A stretch of DNA of 64,000 nt from Myotis daubentonii (Eukaryota; Chordata; Mammalia; Chiroptera; Vespertilionidae). Within the stretch, counting starts at the first letter, position 1. Every line of letters begins with the position of its first letter. The stretch lies in contig NC_081847.1 of assembly GCF_963259705.1 (NCBI RefSeq), positions 67,663,754 through 67,727,753 on the forward strand. Reading direction: 5' to 3'. The notes beneath the pieces are model-generated. The model saw only the letters and a program-made list of their open reading frames with translations. It had not been told where the DNA came from and ran no database searches. A program made the position numbers and the translations under genes. Positions 60,443-64,000 of the stretch are shown here, one piece after another.

Positions 60443-61190
60443 TATGTATCTGTATTCTTTTGCTAGGCTGCTTTAACAGATACCACAGCCTGGATGACTT
60501 AAACAACAGAAATTTATTTTTTCATAATTCTGGAGGCTAGAAGCTCAAGATCAAGGAGTCAGCAGGGTTGGTTTCTTTAGAAGCGTCTCTTTTTCGCTTG
60601 CAGATAACCACCTTCTATTGATGTTTTCATATGGTCTTTCTTCTGTACATGTCTGTGTTCTAATCTCTCTTTCTTATAAGGACACTAGAGGCCCAATGCA
60701 CGAAATTCATGCAAGCGTAGGCCTTCCTTCCCCTGGCTGCCGGCTTTGCAGCCCCGGCTCTCGAAGCCCTCCTGCACCCACCTTTGCCTGGTGCTGCCAC
60801 ACACCCCGGGTTTCCCAGTTCCACGGAGCCCCTCGATTGATCGCCCCGCCGACCCGTGGCCTGGACCTTCCTCTGCGGGGCAATCTTGGGGCAGTGGTGG
60901 AGATCGCCCCCTCTCCCCCAAATCACATGGCACCCGCCTTGGCTGGCCTGGCGCCAGTGTGTGTCATAGTGTGGTTGTCCAGAAGGTCATTCTGTTTGAT
61001 CGTTGGTCGATTTGCATATTATGCTTTTATTATTATAGATTAGTCATATTGATTAGGGCCCACCCTCATAACCTCGTTTAACCTTTATCCTTTAAAGGCC
61101 CTATCTCCAAATACAGTCATGTTCTGAAGTGTTGGGGTTAGGACTTCAACATATGAATTGGGGAGACACAGTTCAGCCTATTACACTTTG
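60443..61190 (+). repeat. Old mammalian dispersed repeat, split by a Helitron
   Basis: Contains text common to many mammalian loci: gcttaaacaacagaaattt-like, ctggaggctagaagctc, ttaggacttcaacatatgaa. I suspect an old LTR-type repeat but am not sure of the family. Confidence 0.5.
60685..61039 (-). mobile_element. Helitron (minus) inside an old dispersed repeat
   Basis: Minus-strand start TCTATAATAATAAAAGC at 61039 and end CTAG at 60685 with a gcatgaatttcgtgcat hairpin. Removing it restores aaggacattagtcatattg in the surrounding repeat. Confidence 0.87.
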
Positions 61191-61300
61191 GTAGTTACTG
61201 CCAGTCTTCCAAAGTTGTACCAACTTACACTCCTGCCAGCAGTGTATGGGAGTTCTGTATGTTCCACGTCTTTGCTAACATCTATTATTTTATTTTTAGT
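61190..61300 (-). mobile_element. Short old L1 fragment
   Basis: ttgtaccaacttacactcct and gccagcagtgtatgggagtt are known L1 ORF2 tracts in reverse. Confidence 0.6.
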
Positions 61301-61692
61301 CTCTTATTTTTGCTCTTCTGGTATGAGCCTGCTTCTTTATGGCTCCATTCAGTACCAGCGTAGGCAATCCTTGAGGGGATGGAGAGATTGTTTTGTAGCA
61401 AAATTTGTCATAGTTTGAGAGAACAGTCAAACCTTGGTTGTGGAACAAATTGGGTTCTTGACCTGACAACCCTTTCATGTGGATATATCAGCATGACAAA
61501 AAGTGTCTCTTAGGCCACAAACAAAAGAGAGAATGCAGGAGTGTGAGTCAGGTTACTGCTAAACCTTGACTTGTTAACATCTCAGGAAATTGTGCTGTGA
61601 ATATTTTTGTGTTTTTTGGCTTTTGTTGCTAGCAAAATGGACGATTAGCAGAATTTAAAAACATAAAGAGGCCATAAAGAGTACTGATGTTG

Positions 61693-61914
61693 CCCTGGCC
61701 AGTGTGGTTAGAGTGTTGTCCTGTACACTGAAGGGTTGCAGGTTCGATTCCCGGTCAAGGGCACACACCTGGGTTTCATACCTGTGGGAGACAGCCAGTC
61801 GATGCGTCTCTCTCACACTGATGTTTCTCTCTCTCTTTCTTTTTCTCTCCCCCCCCCCTCCTACTTTCTGAAAAGCAATGGAAAAAATATACTCAGGTGA
61901 GGATTAACAAAAAA
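61693..61914 (+). mobile_element. VES SINE in the Tigger remnant
   Basis: gccctggccagtgtggttag head, B box ggttcgattcc; flanks agtactgatgttg and agtgctgatgttg. Confidence 0.9.
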
Positions 61915-62035
61915 ATGTAAGTAAATAGAGTGCTGATGTTGCTAAGTGTGAAAGTGCTCCTGAAACAATGTTCACAGGCAACTGAAGAAGTAGAAAAATT
62001 GTTGTTGATTTGGGTAAACAAAAGGAAGTTAACCT

Positions 62036-62272
62036 TTGCCCTGCTGGTGTTGCTGAGTGATTGAGCATCGGCCCATGAACCAGGAGGTGATGGGGTGTCA
62101 CGGTTTGATTCTTACTGTAGTTAGGGCACATGCCTGGTTTGTGGGCTCAAACCCCAGTAGGAGGTATGCAGGAGGTAGCGGATCGATGATTCTCTCTCAT
62201 CATTGACTTTTTTCTCTCTCACTCTCTCTTTCTCTCTCTCTCTGAAATCAATTTTAAAAAATTATTTTAATA
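62036..62272 (+). mobile_element. VES SINE in the Tigger remnant
   Basis: gccctgctggtgttgctgag head, tail gaaatcaattttaaaa. Confidence 0.85.
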
Positions 62273-63361
62273 AAAGTTTGGCTGTGACAGCATTTTGAAG
62301 GCAGTGATATGTGTAAATGCGAAAATGCTGCATATTTACCTCTTGAAAGATACCCCTGGAACGAGTGCTGAAAGTGATTGATTTAAGGCTAGTAGGGGAT
62401 GGTTTGATAAATTAAGAAAAGCAGTGGGGGGTTTTAATAGATTAAACAGTACATTAGACATGTACTATGTAAGAAAGGTTAAAACAAGGAATCATTTGGG
62501 TGTCTGGAATGAATTAATTCAATTTATATTATTTCTAATGGATAAAAATGATTTGGTTCTCTAACATATTGCTTCTCGAATAGCCTTCCAGAATGAATTA
62601 AGTTAGAGAACCGAGGTTCCACTTCACTGTAAATGCTTCATAAATCCATTGGGACTAGAAAAGCAGAATGGCTTCAGACTAGTGAGCAGTTGGCTCTTCA
62701 TAGTTATCCTTGTGGATTAGTTTTTGCTTTTATAATCTGGATCCATTCCCAGTGGTAGAATTGGCATCAAAATATCATCTGTGGGTTATGAACCTATCCA
62801 TAGTAGATAGTGCTTCATTCAAACTCTTCTTTAGTTTGACACGAGTCCTTACAATATGTATTCCTAACATACATGCTAGAAGTAGTTCTCTTTTGCATGT
62901 CCTGACTGATAATTTAGATATTAGTTGGTATTTGATAAATAGCCTTCTGGCTGAGTGATCTTGAGGTTTGTACATCTACTTAAGAGTTTAATTTGGGTGG
63001 AATGTTATTACAAGACTTTGCCTCTTCCCCACCCTAACTTCCTTGAGGGCAGGGAGAAGTCATTATTCTAGGATGGATCTTACTCAGTCAACTTAGAAGA
63101 TATTTTCCAGCTCTAACTTTGCATAATAAGTTACTATTTGTAGCATGTTAGTTATGCTTTTAAGCCACTAATTAATATGTATTGCTTTCCTGAATGATAA
63201 ACTATGTATTCTGTTTTCATTTGACAGATTTTTATTGTATGCTATAAGAAAACACTGCTGGCAGCTATGGGAAGTATAAAATAAAAAGGACTGGAGGTTT
63301 AGGAATAATTGTGAAAACAAGGCAGATGAGAGTCATAAAAATAGTTTAAAATGCTAGAGGT

Positions 63362-63587
63362 GCCGAGACCGGTCTGGCTCAGTGGATAGAGCGTCGGCCT
63401 GTGGACTGAAAGGTCCCAGGTTCGATTCTGGTTGGGGGCATGTACTTGGGTTGCGGGCATGTCCCCGGTGGGGGATGTGCAGGAGGCGGCTGGTCGATGT
63501 TTCTCTCTCATCGATGTTTCTGGCTCTCTGTTTCTCTCCCTTCCTCTCTGTGGAAAATCAATAAAATATATTTAAAAAAAATAAAAT
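63362..63587 (+). mobile_element. Young VES SINE
   Basis: gccgagaccggtctggctca head; flanked by aaaatgctagaggt at 63348-63361 and 63588-63601. Confidence 0.94.
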
Positions 63588-63862
63588 AAAATGCTAGAGG
63601 TGATCAGTGGCCAGATTAAGTGGGTGCTCAGTGGATTCTTGGATAAATGGATATGGAGGGAAGACTTGGGAAAGCCATTACAGCTGTAGGGAAGGCATAG
63701 CACATGAATGGAGATAGGGAAATGGTAAGGCAGATGAAGGGACTGCAGTATTTCCAATTTGGGAATGACTATATTTATGGGGGGCAGATTGGAGAGGGGC
63801 AGAGGGGAAGATAGGCACTTCATTGCCATGTTGAACAGTTTATGTTTAAAAGTATCAGCCAA

Positions 63863-64000
63863 GCCCTGGCTGGTGTGGCTCAGTTGGTTGGGCATCATCC
63901 CATGCACCCAAAGGTTGCCAGTTTGATTCCTTGTCAGGGCACATGTCCAGGTTGCAAGCTTGATCCCCAGCAGGGGTTGTGCAGGAGGCAGCTAATCAGT
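63863..64000 (+). mobile_element. VES SINE, cut by the window edge
   Basis: gccctggctggtgtggctca head; the sequence stops inside the element. Confidence 0.88.

Larger units (their letters stand above)
61415..62640. mobile_element. Tigger/mariner-like DNA transposon remnant
   Basis: The left end resembles cagtcaaaccttggttgtgg. The right end, reversed, reads gtggaacctcggttctctaa, the usual start of Tigger-type elements. Between them, near 62380-62420, broken coding traces read FKASRGWFDKLRK, like the helix-turn-helix of Tigger transposases. Two VES SINEs (61693-61914 and 62036-62272) interrupt it. Confidence 0.65.
53015..64000 (+). other. RAB7A: Probable RAB7A intron 1 (partial)
   Basis: No coding exon is seen downstream of the donor at 53015. 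The stretch contains only repeats and unique non-coding sequence. At 53015-53790, 55032-57620 and 62640-63360 I see nothing beyond a MIR, a (GTTTT)n run and AT-rich sequence. Confidence 0.6.

Overview
This is nuclear DNA of a mammal, almost certainly a vespertilionid bat. Three repeat groups support that placement: dozens of tRNA-derived SINEs of the VES type (A box like tggctcagtggatagagcg, B box ggttcgattcc), many short Helitrons (5' TCTATA..., 3' hairpin plus CTAG), and piggyBac and hAT DNA transposons. HeliBat-type Helitrons are known from Vespertilionidae.

Genes. The left half carries the complete RPN1 gene (ribophorin I, a subunit of the oligosaccharyltransferase) on the minus strand. 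It has ten coding exons between 30344 (start codon) and 5600 (stop). All splice sites and phases can be read, and the joined frame is 607 codons, the usual length. Its CpG-island promoter lies at about 29760-30520. Near 52.8 kb a second CpG island, facing right, resembles the non-coding first exon of RAB7A (donor after 53014). RPN1 and RAB7A are neighbours pointing away from each other in other mammals, so the rest of the window (53-64 kb) is probably RAB7A intron 1. A third CpG island at 41.15-41.8 kb lies between the two genes. It has CTCF-, CRE- and YY1-like motifs and a possible short first exon, but I could not assign it to a gene.

Layout. 1-5.3 kb: sequence beyond the 3' end of RPN1, with SINEs and two nested Helitrons. 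5.3-30.5 kb: RPN1, with introns filled by VES SINEs, an antisense L1 (16.3-19.05 kb), L1 3' ends, two hAT MITEs, a solo LTR and a Helitron cluster (24.3-26.6 kb). 30.5-52.5 kb: intergenic, dominated by sense-strand L1 remnants (32.6-39.4 kb). An RPL4 processed pseudogene sits inside a SINE inside an L1 and is itself broken by two younger SINEs. Two larger Helitrons, the orphan CpG island and minus-strand L1 pieces follow. 52.5-64 kb: RAB7A promoter, exon 1 and start of intron 1, with an internally deleted piggyBac element that keeps a C-terminal transposase fragment, a hAT MITE, a Tigger-like remnant and further SINEs.

No bacterial-type operon, CRISPR array or intact mobile-element protein gene was found. 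The notable material is the layered transposon archaeology and the possibly regulatory motifs carried by Helitrons and the CpG islands. Repeat boundaries are read by eye; family names beyond class level were not checked against a library.
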